A stretch of 13,719 bases of DNA from Russula earlei (GCA_025769875.1 JAGFNK010001177.1:1-13719); one strand, 5' to 3'; counted from the stretch's first letter, positions 1-7,609 are shown. The notes: generated by a model not told the origin, from the letters alone. Numbers and translations are program-made.

Positions 1-407
1 CCCTGCTATAATTAGATACATTGCAGGTGGCGACAAACCAGACATCGTTGCAACAAGGGGTAGCCGCAACGCGTTCCTGGAGAACTTCGGAGACAGCGCG
101 TGCCCTCCGCCTGCACCCTATCTTTCACGTCTCGTGAGGGGGCGTCTGCATGTCGAAGACGTAAGCGTGATTCTGCGCAATTCCACCTTCGTACACGCAC
201 GCGCACACCCGTCACGCGGTCCTTATCTCTCGCCCAACAACCTCATGACCCGACCGGGGTGGCGCTGGCGCTGGCATCTCCTCGGCCCTGCTCCTGTCTC
301 GAGAGTCGCAACAAATCTAACCGCTCATTCATACTCCGCTCTGTCGACACAAATGCCAGGTGCGGGACCCCTGTCACCATGTCTGCATGAATGTTTTTAT
401 TATATTA
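1..407. other. CpG-rich flank with no supportable gene
   Basis: This stretch has dense CpG and mixed composition. Open frames exist on both strands, but none has a convincing ATG context, splice structure or recognisable motif. It ends abruptly where the inverted-repeat transposon begins at about 408. I see it as ordinary intergenic or gene-edge DNA next to the transposon island. Confidence 0.5.
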
Positions 408-488
408 TTAGGCCCCTTTTACCAACCGATTTCTTGAATCTTGAACTTGAACTTGAACTTGGATTTTGGGATTTTCTGGGTGTGACAG
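408..488 (+). repeat. Left terminal inverted repeat of outer element
   Basis: It pairs with 2369-2442 on the opposite strand. It contains three copies of the hexamer TTGAAC at about 440-457, where the right arm has fewer copies, so the arms differ mainly by repeat-unit number. It is followed by GTGACAGG-type subterminal repeats at 481-503. Confidence 0.8.
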
Positions 489-872
489 GAGTGACAGGCA
501 TGACATAAGTGATATGATGTATATAATAAATTAATATGAGTGTTTTTTCTGTGGTGATTTGCATATTCCCATACATGGGGTTAGACATGTGTCAGCCTCA
601 AACTCAGAATCAACCTCAACAGCCTAGGTGCTTGCAGCCCCATTTGCACAAGAGCTGCACATATACAAGTTGCACAAACAGGGGCACCCACACATTGGTG
701 ACACATGTTGCTGCCTGATGACATGATTGCCATACCACTTGGAAGGAGCAGAAGGAAGGGGCTAGAAAAATGTTTTCCATCCATATCACATATAACCCCA
801 CATACATTAATTGCAAAATCACATAGAAAAATACCCCACACTTAAGATAAACTCATATTAGTTTATTAAATC

Positions 873-962
873 ACTTAGGCCCCATGTGGCAACAAAAGTT
901 TTGAAACTTTTGCAAACTTTTTGAAATTTGAGGGTTTCTGGAGTCACTTGCATGACAGGAGT
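873..962 (+). repeat. Left arm of nested element
   Basis: Inverted partner of 2275-2362. The final roughly 25 nt (CTGGAGTCACTTGCATGACA and onward) match exactly, which makes this the best-preserved part of the arm. Confidence 0.8.
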
Positions 963-1101
963 CTTGGAATTTTGCATAATGTGACACCCCATGGACTATT
1001 GGACTTTGTCAGCAGAGCAGTGTTTGAACAGCTTTACAATTCTGAAAATCAATATAATTATTTAATGACAAGAATAAATTACTTGATAACAGAAGTTGTC
1101 A

Positions 1102-1674
1102 TACTGTGGCTACCCATTAGTTGGACAGTCACAAATAGTAACATGAAACATAATGAAATCTTTGAACCACTGATTGAACCTTGCATTGCTGAGATCAAAT
1201 GTCAAAAATGTGTAATTTTTTTGGGGAGGGAACACAAACAAAAAACATTGTATCTACTGATCAATCTCCATGTGACATCTGCCTTGAATGAAAAGCCCAC
1301 AAAATTGAGGGTGATGAAGGAGCTTAGGGTGCACTCCTATGTGGGACTTGACCTGGGAGGCATGAATTGATATGTGTTTAAGCACCCTGCAGTGTAGCAG
1401 CATTGTGGAAGGGACAAGGGATATGGAACATACATGATCAGCTGACAATGCCAATTTGAAGCACCAACTCAAACAACTCAAACTCTAACATTGTGTGTGA
1501 CATCCTCTCCAAAAATCCTAGAAAGGGGAAATCATCAAACAGGGGTCTTTTAACACCCAAAAAAAACTGTGGACTCCTGTTAATCAGCACTTTGACCCCC
1601 TGGTTAAAAGAAATTTCAATCTTTATTGTACATATGCCCACATGTTCTGTCCAACTAATGGGTAGCCTACAGTA
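1102..1674. repeat. Inverted repeat pair inside nested element
   Basis: Positions 1108-1128 (GGCTACCCATTAGTTGGACA plus G) and 1647-1667 are perfect 21-nt inverted copies. The match extends outward by TACTGT with one gap, giving about 27-28 nt per arm over a 570-bp unit. This could be a third, innermost MITE-like insertion. No target-site duplication is obvious. The interior has no recognised coding capacity. Confidence 0.55.
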
Positions 1675-1766
1675 CTCAAAATTGAAATTGTGGCACACCA
1701 GAGGTCAATATTGCACCATGCACTTCCACTGCAACAATGCCCACCCATATCTTGCTCCCTTGCACC

Positions 1767-2045
1767 TCCATCTTGCCAGCAACAGCCATCATACCCTTGC
1801 AATCACAACAGGGATGCCCTCCCAACAAATCAACATCACACAAAGGCTGAATGGCCCTGCCAATGCCACTCCCTTGTTGCCTCCACTCCCCTGCCTTCAT
1901 CATTACACCCTCAATGCATGCTGTTGCCATTGCAATCACCATTGCACACACACCCTCCTGACGAATTAACACACCACATGAAGGCCAAATGGCCATGCCC
2001 AACACCACTCCCTTGCTGCTTCTATCATGCCAGCACATGCCATGC
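1767..2045 (+). repeat. Imperfect tandem repeat, about 137-bp period
   Basis: Segments starting at about 1817 and 1953 both run CCCTCC..., then a CAAC/TAAC-CACA segment, (G)AATGGCC, and CACTCCCTTG (1867 and 2005). The shared landmarks are 136-138 nt apart. Flanking pieces (TTGCCAGCAACAG..., TGCCAGCACATG...) suggest a partial third unit. The divergence is too high for a young satellite. The repeat sits inside the nested element and has no coding signal I can name. Confidence 0.6.
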
Positions 2046-2274
2046 AATCATGATTGGTCTTGTTGAGCCCTTAGATTGGTTTAAATGTTATTTATTTTGT
2101 TGTACTTAAATCTTGAATACACCATTATGAAACTTAAGGATTGTGTGTAATTATTATCTGTGTTTGAAAACATTGTGGGGTTGATGGGAATGCCTTGAGG
2201 AGCTAAGTTAGTGGGGCACTTTCCATTTTCTGGAGTGTGACACTTTATGTGAAAAGATGTCAACTCTGTCAACA

Positions 2275-2362
2275 ACTCCTGTCATGCAAGTGACTCCAGA
2301 AAATACCAATTTCAAAAAGTTTGCAAAAGTTTGTAAAAGTTTCATTGCCAATGGGCCTAAGT
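2275..2362 (-). repeat. Right arm of nested element
   Basis: Inverted partner of 873-962, ending GGGCCTAAGT. It differs from the left arm by a few substitutions and small indels in the A/T-rich middle. Confidence 0.8.
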
Positions 2363-2368
2363 TACTTT

Positions 2369-2442
2369 CTGTCACTCCCAGAAAATCCTAAATCCAATTT
2401 CAAGTTCAAGATCAAGAGATCTTGGATGGTAAAGGGGCCTAA
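2369..2442 (-). repeat. Right terminal inverted repeat of outer element
   Basis: Reverse-complement partner of 408-488, ending GGGGCCTAA. It lies only six bases from the right end of the nested element, so the two right ends are stacked back to back. Confidence 0.8.
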
Positions 2443-2530
2443 CACCCTAACCAAACTGTCCAAGCTGCACTAGCATGCACCCCCATTCAGATGCACACAG
2501 CCTGTCTAGAGCAAGCATAAACAACTCAAG

Positions 2531-2561
2531 AGAAATAAATGTTTCATTTTCATTTATTTCT
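2531..2561. repeat. Perfect 11-bp palindrome with 9-nt loop
   Basis: AGAAATAAATG at 2531-2541 is exactly complementary to CATTTATTTCT at 2551-2561, with TTTCATTTT between them. It is A/T-rich and could be a small hairpin or insertion relic. No function is assigned. Confidence 0.6.
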
Positions 2562-3045
2562 GATGCTACATACACTATACTTTTAAAACACAAAGATAAG
2601 CTATGTGTGAATATATAAAACCTTAGGATCCATTGCTGCAAATGTATCATTAAATTGTCTTGTCTCATTCTCTAAACTGGATCTAAATGTCTCTGCCACC
2701 TTCAAAATCTACCATCACTATCTTTCATCCCTCTCACACATTGACAGTACTATCAGCCTGGATCTCCTGCAACTCTGAGGCACTCATCCTGAACCTCTGT
2801 TATCCACCAGCATGGGTTTTCTCTAGCATGCACCCCTTCTCTTCACTAACCATTCCTCTCAGGTCCTCACCTTCCACTAGTGACCACAATGCATCCTGTC
2901 CCTATCCCCTTTGTGAGAGTGAGAGAAGACCCTCTAGCATTGCCAACTTGCCTCCCTTTCATCCCACTCTTGAATATGCTAGATGATACATGACCTACAA
3001 CACACACCCCTCCATCTCTGCCCTGCTAACTATGTTCTCATGGAT

Positions 3046-3050
3046 CCTTG
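3046..3050 (+). repeat. Target-site duplication, left copy
   Basis: CCTTG immediately precedes the 5' LTR and is identical to 4480-4484 immediately after the 3' LTR. A 5-bp duplication is typical of Ty1/Copia integration. Confidence 0.85.
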
Positions 3051-3197
3051 TATTGGAGACCAACATCTTATATAACCTGTACCCATAATACATTCCAAGT
3101 AATTGTATATAGGATAATGGTACTGTATGTCTACTAAGCATCAAATCATACTATGATATCTATCTCAACTGCTGCATAACACCTTTGAGCTCTCATA
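3051..3197 (+). repeat. 5' LTR of Copia element
   Basis: 147 bp, starting TATTGG and ending CTCATA. It aligns without gaps to the 3' LTR with 21 differences, of which 12 bases form six TG-versus-CA dinucleotide swaps. The ends are TA...TA instead of the canonical TG...CA. The next bases (GGTTAGGCCCTGAAGCTC) are where a primer-binding site would lie, but I cannot assign a tRNA. Confidence 0.9.
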
Positions 3198-3336
3198 GGT
3201 TAGGCCCTGAAGCTCTAATTGAAACCACCAACCTCAATTCTCAACTCTTATCAATTCTTGTCAATTCTCACATCTTCTCTGCCACTTCTCCTCTGAGGCT
3301 GAGAACTATGCATTCAAAGCCCTGCTATAATCACAA

Positions 3337-4186
3337 TTGGAAATATCATATTTGGGTCCAATCAAGTTCACCCTTGGCATATCCATGACATGGAACCATG
3401 TGGACAAATTGATATCACTCTGCCAAACTTCCTTCATTGATCACATCATACAACAATTTGGGCAATCCAAAGCTCACCCTACCAACCTCCCTATGATCCC
3501 TGGCTTGCAACTCCAACATGCAGACAAACCTGCCCCCATTATCCCAAGCATGTTGGCTTGGCAAAACACCACACCATACCCAGCACTCATCAGCAACCCT
3601 CATTTACATCACAAATGCCACATGCCCTGACATCTCCTTTGCCATTGGTAAGTTGGCATCATTCATGGACTATCATAACCAAGAGCACTAGTCCACCATG
3701 ATTTGCATCCTCTGCTACATTAAAGGAACATGAACACTGTTGCTCGCACTGGGCAGAACAAACCCTATAAATTTTATTGGACACTCAGACTCCAACTTCA
3801 CAAACTGTATACACACTAGCCAATCAACTGCTGGTTATTGCTTCACCCTGGGATCTGGTGCCATATCATGGTCCTCCTGGAAGTAGTGCACTGTTGCCAA
3901 CAGCTTATGCTATGTGTAATACATTGCACTGCACAGTGTAACCCATGAAGCCATCTTCCTGCAACAGCTCCTTTCACAGACCCAATTCATGCAGCCTAAC
4001 TTGATAATGATCTACTGCGACAATGATGTGGTGTCAAAACTTGCCAAAGGCCATGTGTGGCACTCACACATCAAGCACATTAGAATCAAATACCACTATG
4101 TCAGAGAGCAAGTCCCAGTAAATGAAATCATGCAACTATGCCCCTTACTTGGACTCACAGCAATGAGTATTGAGGAGGAGTTTTGA
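3337..4186 (+). pseudogene. Copia pol remnant (RT C-terminus and RNase H), broken
   Basis: The frame from 3337 (TTG, not a real start) reads the LGPIKFTLGI-type motif that follows the Copia reverse transcriptase core, then SLCQTSFIDHIIQQFG and a P-M-x-P-G linker. A +1 frameshift near 3590-3602 moves coding to the next frame, which shows CPDISFAIGKLASF, YIKGT, the RNase H GHSDSNF and STAGYCFTLGSGAISWSS segments, then IYCDND and KHIRIKYHYVREQV. Four in-frame stops lie at 3689, 3731, 3884 and 3917; the TGA at 3731 sits where the family usually has arginine, consistent with CGA to TGA decay. The end (LLGLTAMSIEEEF, stop 4184-4186) resembles the usual Copia C-terminus joined after a small deletion. 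The family assignment is secure; the gene is dead. Confidence 0.9.
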
Positions 4187-4205
4187 CACATTGGCCATAG
4201 ATGTT

Positions 4206-4345
4206 GTGGGGGAGTATTGGATACCAACATTGTTTGTATCACCAGTTTTACATACCTACCTTTTTTCCTTTTGTACCTTCCTTTCATTATATATCTTCTT
4301 GTGCCTACCACATGTCAGGCATCAAGAGGGAGTATTGGATACCAA
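4206..4345 (+). repeat. Duplicated polypurine tract and LTR-start segment
   Basis: GGGGGAGTATTGGATACCAA at 4208-4227 reappears as GAGGGAGTATTGGATACCAA at 4326-4345, 118 bp apart. Only the second copy continues into the 147-bp LTR matching the 5' LTR. The purine run before each copy is a plausible plus-strand primer. The intervening T-rich sequence has no partner at the 5' side, so this is a local duplication or a trace of another LTR variant. Confidence 0.75.
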
Positions 4346-4479
4346 TGTCTTACATAACCCATACCTGTAATACATTCCAAGTAATTGTATATAGGGTAAT
4401 GGTACTATACATCTACTAAGCATTGAATCATAGCATAATCTCTATCTCAACCACTGCACAACACCTTTGAGCTCTCATA
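4333..4479 (+). repeat. 3' LTR of Copia element
   Basis: 147 bp, collinear with 3051-3197 and with the same TA...TA ends. It is followed directly by the CCTTG target-site copy. Where the 5' LTR has CA or TG, this copy often has the complementary TG or CA. Confidence 0.9.
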
Positions 4480-4484
4480 CCTTG
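4480..4484 (+). repeat. Target-site duplication, right copy
   Basis: CCTTG, identical to 3046-3050, directly after the 3' LTR end. Confidence 0.85.
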
Positions 4485-4539
4485 CTCCTTTGCCCAGTGA
4501 CAATGATGATAATAGCTACCCATTGGGTGTCAGTATTAT

Positions 4540-5120
4540 TGTAACAGCCACTCATTGGGCATTGCCATTATGATGTTTGTTTGAGTCATCAGAGGTAACA
4601 TGAGTGAAAACCAGCCAGATGGGATTTTGGCAAAAAATGTGCTTACTCAGTCTTGCTCTTCATTCCTAATTCCAAGTCATATCAAAGGCCAACCCATTTC
4701 TATCAAATTTGATAATGTGGTACCATGACATGGCAGTCCCACCATAACCCTCTGCCATAGTTTGACCAGGCACCCTGGTTTGGACAGTCATGCAATGTCA
4801 TAGGCCTTTTATAACTCCATCAGGCTATTAAGCAACTCTGATTGGCCAATTAGCAAGTGCTCAACACATAAAATGTCTGCTACTTGGTTGTAGGCTTATC
4901 AATTCTATATAAGAAAGCATTTTGATGACTCTCCAGATTAGGATTTAGATTTAGAACTAGCCTAGGAAGATACTGTGGGTCACTGGGAACTCAGCAGTTC
5001 ACTACCATCTCAGTGATTTCATTTTTCCCTATATTCACTTGAACAACACCATTCAAAACTTTGTAGTTATATTATTGAGTGCCATTAATGTTAGTCTAGC
5101 AAATAAAAATGGCAGTCCAT
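4540..5120 (+). mobile_element. Possible solo-LTR remnant (Gypsy-like), ends uncertain
   Basis: TGTAACAGCC at 4540 resembles the start of many fungal Gypsy LTRs. TATATAAG at 4906-4913 is a promoter-like TATA box of the kind found in U3, and AATAAA lies near 5102. No TG...CA partner end or target duplication could be fixed, and no internal Gypsy coding sequence is present. The right boundary given here is only approximate. It could equally be unrelated decayed repeat sequence. Confidence 0.28.
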
Positions 5121-5212
5121 CAAGTGGTTCTTGAGTAATATTTTGGCTGGGGGTCATGCCTGGTGACCACCAAGATGGTAGTGAACTGCCAAGTTCCCAG
5201 TGACCCACAGTA
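4971..5212. mobile_element. Small inverted-repeat (MITE-like) unit
   Basis: 4971-5017 (starting TACTGTGGGTCACTGGGAAC) and the reverse complement of 5166-5212 are 47-bp arms with five mismatches, separated by about 148 bp. Two of the mismatch pairs are CA versus TG, i.e. former CpGs. The loop has no coding signal. The size and architecture fit a MITE. An 8-bp CCTAGGAA repeat lies just outside (4961-4968 and 5228-5235), but it is not flush with the arm ends. Confidence 0.6.
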
Positions 5213-5481
5213 CAGGTCATATGGCCACCTAGGAACATATCTAACCCATTTTGGAGCCCATAGAAACTCTAATGTGGCATTGGTCACCATGAGTTGCCAA
5301 CTGCTATTTGATCTCAACAAACAAACTACATTTATTACATTAAGATATAGCATAATGATATTTTTTATGCAGTTTGAGCTGGGGGAGATCTCGAATGTCC
5401 AAACCAACAAGGGTGCCTCTGAACCTACAATGTAGTTAGTATACTTGGGATCTAGTTCATGTTTCATGTATTTTACCCTAA
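5213..5481. other. CpG-poor tail of the transposon island
   Basis: A/T-rich and nearly CpG-free sequence continues to about 5481, after which CpG returns. I recognise no element end or gene here. Frames on the minus strand that cross from this stretch into the CpG-rich side are open, but I do not trust them. Confidence 0.4.
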
Positions 5482-7090
5482 CGTGGATATGTGATTCAAC
5501 ATCACCTGAATTTGATCGTAATAATGCTTTTTCGAGCGGTGTCGTGGGTCCCGTCAACCGGTAATCGGCAGAGTCAATGAAATGGTTTTCTCGGTCCATA
5601 GCATGGTCGAGACCGTTTCCTCGTTCGGGACGCGGGCGCTGGAAGACAGGGCATCGACTGCAGCATATTGGACGCAGACACTCTTGGACAAAGAGGGGAT
5701 TCATAGGCGCCGGGCTGAGATACAACACCGCGAGCCATACCTGCGACATCGCCACGTTGATAGACTACAGGGAGCTTGGTTTCCGTCGAACCATCGGAAA
5801 TCGATGGGTCCGGTGTTCCCCGCTTGTTCCATAGAAGACCCACCGCCGGGTGGATAGGATGTGTTAGTTGCGGGTGAAGCGTTAAAGGGAAGCATTGATT
5901 AGCCGTCCGGCTCAATTTTTGAAACGGGAGGTCGAGACTGCTGTAGAGCAGGGGGGATCGAAGAAGCGCGCGGTTCGCGAGCCCAGCGAGCATGGCCGTC
6001 CCACGTTTGACAAATACAGGACCCAACAAGATGCTTCCCTTCCGAGATCATCCTTGAGGACCGAAGGTGAAGGGCCGATGGGTTCGTACATCCGCCCGTT
6101 AGTCATCATGAACGGCGCTCGATCAGCAAGCCGCTCAAACAGCTGACTCCGGCAGGGGAAGCAAGTGTCCATACCATATGCACATAGACGACTCCTCGGC
6201 CGAACAGGGGCTAGAAAGGTTCAATAATCAAATGTGCGTCCGCGAGAAGTAGCGTTTTTGACTTCCTCGGAATGAAAGGTCCGATTGGATTGCGAGGCAG
6301 TTTGGTTTTGCCCCTCGTTCGTTGTATGGTTAGAGGCTCCTCCACGTCTCTCTCTCATCTGAGAAATTTTCATAGAAATACGCACGTCGCGACGAGTGGA
6401 CCGCATGGCATAGCAACCACAATAAAGGGATAATATGAAGTACGACGGGTGATCGCTATCGGACACAGACGATTGAAAATTTTTACCGGGATGGGCAACA
6501 TGACCATCCATCCACCGGGGCGTTTGAGAAGCGATGGAATTGGATAAGAGACCGCGATTGGAGGTGGCCACCACAACGGCCTTCAAAGCAAAGTCGGGCC
6601 GAGGAAGAGGAGGAAAGAGGCGGAGAATGGGAGAGTGGAAGTCATCGCAGAGCGTGCCATCGGTCTAAGCCGGGAAGAAAATGGCGAGATCCGCGGGTGG
6701 ACGTGAACCGATCGTTTGCTCTTCCTCGTATGTATGCCAGGCGCCTCCGCGCTGGTCGGCCTCAAGTTCTGTTTTGGCGTCTAGGGGGAAAAGTTAATTT
6801 GAAAAAGCTCGGGTGATGAAGATGTGATGGACGAGATTCCAGTGGCACCCTGCTTTACTGGGATAACGACATGAGGCATAAAGAAGCTGTCCTGTCCTGT
6901 TCTGTTCTGTTCCGGGTGGATGGCGAATGGGCTCTAGCGAGCTGATGCAGATTGTGATGTCGAATACCCGAGATCAAGTCAGAAACGCGCAGACCGCAGA
7001 CCGAGCCACTCGCTGCCTTGAAGCTTGCCCTGCTTGCCTACCAAGCCATCCCTCAAATCAAACCTTCCGGCGTCTCTCCGGCCCTCCCGT
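5482..7090. other. CpG-rich stretch without a supportable gene
   Basis: Several overlapping frames are open on the minus strand (5554-6029), and more than one can be spliced to a stop, so none can be preferred. 6220-6900 has only short frames on both strands. A pentanucleotide microsatellite lies at 6887-6910. No conserved motif was recognised. Confidence 0.4.
6887..6910 (+). repeat. Pentanucleotide microsatellite (C/T)CTGT
   Basis: Tandem units CCTGT, CCTGT, TCTGT, TCTGT follow a partial CTGT and end in TTCCGG. Short and slightly imperfect. Confidence 0.7.
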
Positions 7091-7100
7091 TCCATACCAT

Positions 7101-7267
7101 TATAAATATCCCTTGTCTCCATTCCATCGCCATCTCGACTCGACTCCCCAACGTCTACCTCTCTCCCTCCCTTCACCACTCCATCGCAACGCGTCTTGCC
7201 TGTCCCTTGTGAACCAAAATTGCTATCCCCCCTCATCGATCGAACCAATCCCCATTCACTTGTTCGC
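7101..7267 (+). promoter_or_regulatory. TATA box and CT-rich leader
   Basis: TATAAATA at 7101-7108 is followed by a C/T-rich stretch typical of fungal transcription starts. There is no ATG until 7268, about 160 nt downstream. This favours a plus-strand transcript starting near 7130-7150. The start site itself is inferred. Confidence 0.45.
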
Positions 7268-7609
7268 ATGATGCCTGCAGTCGTCAGTAACGCAACGCGC
7301 ATCTGGGAGCTCAACATCTACTGGGACCTGTTCTCCCAATGTGGCGTATGGGATCCGAAAGGAAGAGGTGTTGACATATGGGAATGCATTCGTGCCCGTG
7401 CGTCTTCGTGCTAACTCGTTCGTTGCCTCGCCCGCTCATCAGGTGCCACTACAGACCATTCCACTCCTGGAACTCAGGTCAGTCGGCCCACCATGGCCTC
7501 GTACCGTGCCGCGTGCTTTGACGCTGACATTTTTCTCCCTCCGATCAGCCACCAAACGGTGCATATTGGCGTTATGTCGCTCGGCGATAGGGTTCCGTAT
7601 CAAGCATAG
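7268..7609 (+). CDS. Candidate small three-exon gene, product unknown
   Basis: The first ATG after the TATA box opens exon 1 (7268-7345, 26 codons). Intron 1 (7346-7442) starts GTATGG and ends with GCTAAC...CATCAG. Exon 2 is 7443-7477. Intron 2 (7478-7548) starts GTCAGT and ends with CGCTGAC, a pyrimidine tract and GATCAG. Exon 3 runs to TAG at 7607-7609. The frame is consistent across all three exons and predicts 57 residues (MMPAVVSNATRIWELN...SLGDRVPYQA). Both introns have good branch sites and acceptors. I do not recognise the protein. A different exon 1 donor at 7287 would give an alternative 31-residue frame, and the locus could be a spliced non-coding RNA instead. Confidence 0.35.

Larger units (their letters stand above)
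873..2362. mobile_element. Nested inverted-repeat element of a related family
   Basis: Arms 873-962 and 2275-2362 are inverted copies of about 88-90 nt. Both start ACTTAGGCCC, carry an AAACTTTTGCAAACTTTTTG core and end CTGGAGTCACTTGCATGACAGGAG-like (core shared exactly). The terminal TTAGGCCC and the TTTCTGG...TGACA subterminal motif are shared with the outer element, so both belong to one family or to families with similar ends. The interior has only short open frames without recognised motifs, so the element is probably non-autonomous. No clean target-site duplication is visible. Confidence 0.72.
408..2442. mobile_element. Outer inverted-repeat (TIR-type) element, non-autonomous
   Basis: The left end (408-488) and the reverse complement of the right end (2369-2442) align over about 75-80 nt. 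Both begin TTAGGCCCCTTT, run through a TTGAAC-repeat segment and end with TTTTCTGGG-GTGACAG. No transposase reading frame is recognisable between them. With the nested 873-2362 element removed, only about 545 bp would remain, which is MITE-sized. No clear target-site duplication is visible (left flank ...TATA, right flank CACCC...), so the superfamily cannot be named. It is probably an old DNA-transposon derivative, CpG-eroded like the rest of the island. Confidence 0.7.
2443..3050. other. Decayed CpG-free sequence without recognised gene
   Basis: This lies between the outer inverted-repeat element and the Copia 5' LTR. An ATG-initiated frame of 99 codons (2687-2986) is open, but it is C/T-rich, S/P/L-rich and shows no domain signature; I regard it as fortuitous or transposon debris. 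The stretch also contains a perfect hairpin (2531-2561) and ends with the CCTTG target-site copy of the Copia insertion. Confidence 0.5.
3051..4479 (+). mobile_element. Internally deleted, non-autonomous Ty1/Copia retrotransposon
   Basis: The element is about 1.43 kb and bounded by 147-bp direct repeats, with a matching CCTTG duplication on both sides. The order is 5' LTR, short leader, the C-terminal tail of a Copia pol (end of reverse transcriptase and RNase H), a purine-rich tract and the 3' LTR. Gag, protease, integrase and the catalytic core of reverse transcriptase (including the expected YVDD motif) are missing, so it could move only with help from a full copy, and its remaining pol is now broken. 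The LTRs are about 86 percent identical by my alignment (126 of 147), which indicates an old insertion. CpG is almost absent throughout. Confidence 0.92.
408..5481. other. CpG-depleted transposon island
   Basis: By-eye counting finds CG at only four places between about 428 and 5481 (near 1961, 3745, 4017 and 5391). TG and CA are abundant, while both flanks are CpG-rich. With roughly 40 percent GC, about 200 CpGs would be expected in this length. The left edge coincides with the end of an inverted-repeat element. The right edge, near 5482, falls in sequence with no recognised element end. The composition fits long-term deamination of methylated CpG in silenced repeats. That mechanism is inferred; the depletion is directly visible. 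Confidence 0.93.

Noticed and set aside
921..1370. 149-codon plus-strand ORF in the nested element
   Set aside because: It has no transposase or other motif, begins inside the inverted-repeat arm and is non-conserved in character; probably fortuitous.
2687..2986. 99-codon ATG-started ORF upstream of the Copia 5' LTR, considered as gag
   Set aside because: It lies outside the element defined by LTRs and target duplication, and shows no zinc knuckle or gag-like pattern.
5120..5755. 211-codon minus-strand ORF spanning the island border
   Set aside because: It crosses from CpG-free repeat DNA, including one arm of an inverted repeat, into CpG-rich DNA; it is a composite open frame without family features.
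5554..6029. Minus-strand gene, e.g. ATG at 5895 spliced across 5639-5740 to a stop at 5554, or an ATG-led mitochondrial-looking frame from near 5993
   Set aside because: All three minus frames are open here and more than one can be spliced to a sensible end, so the choice would be arbitrary. No motif was recognised.
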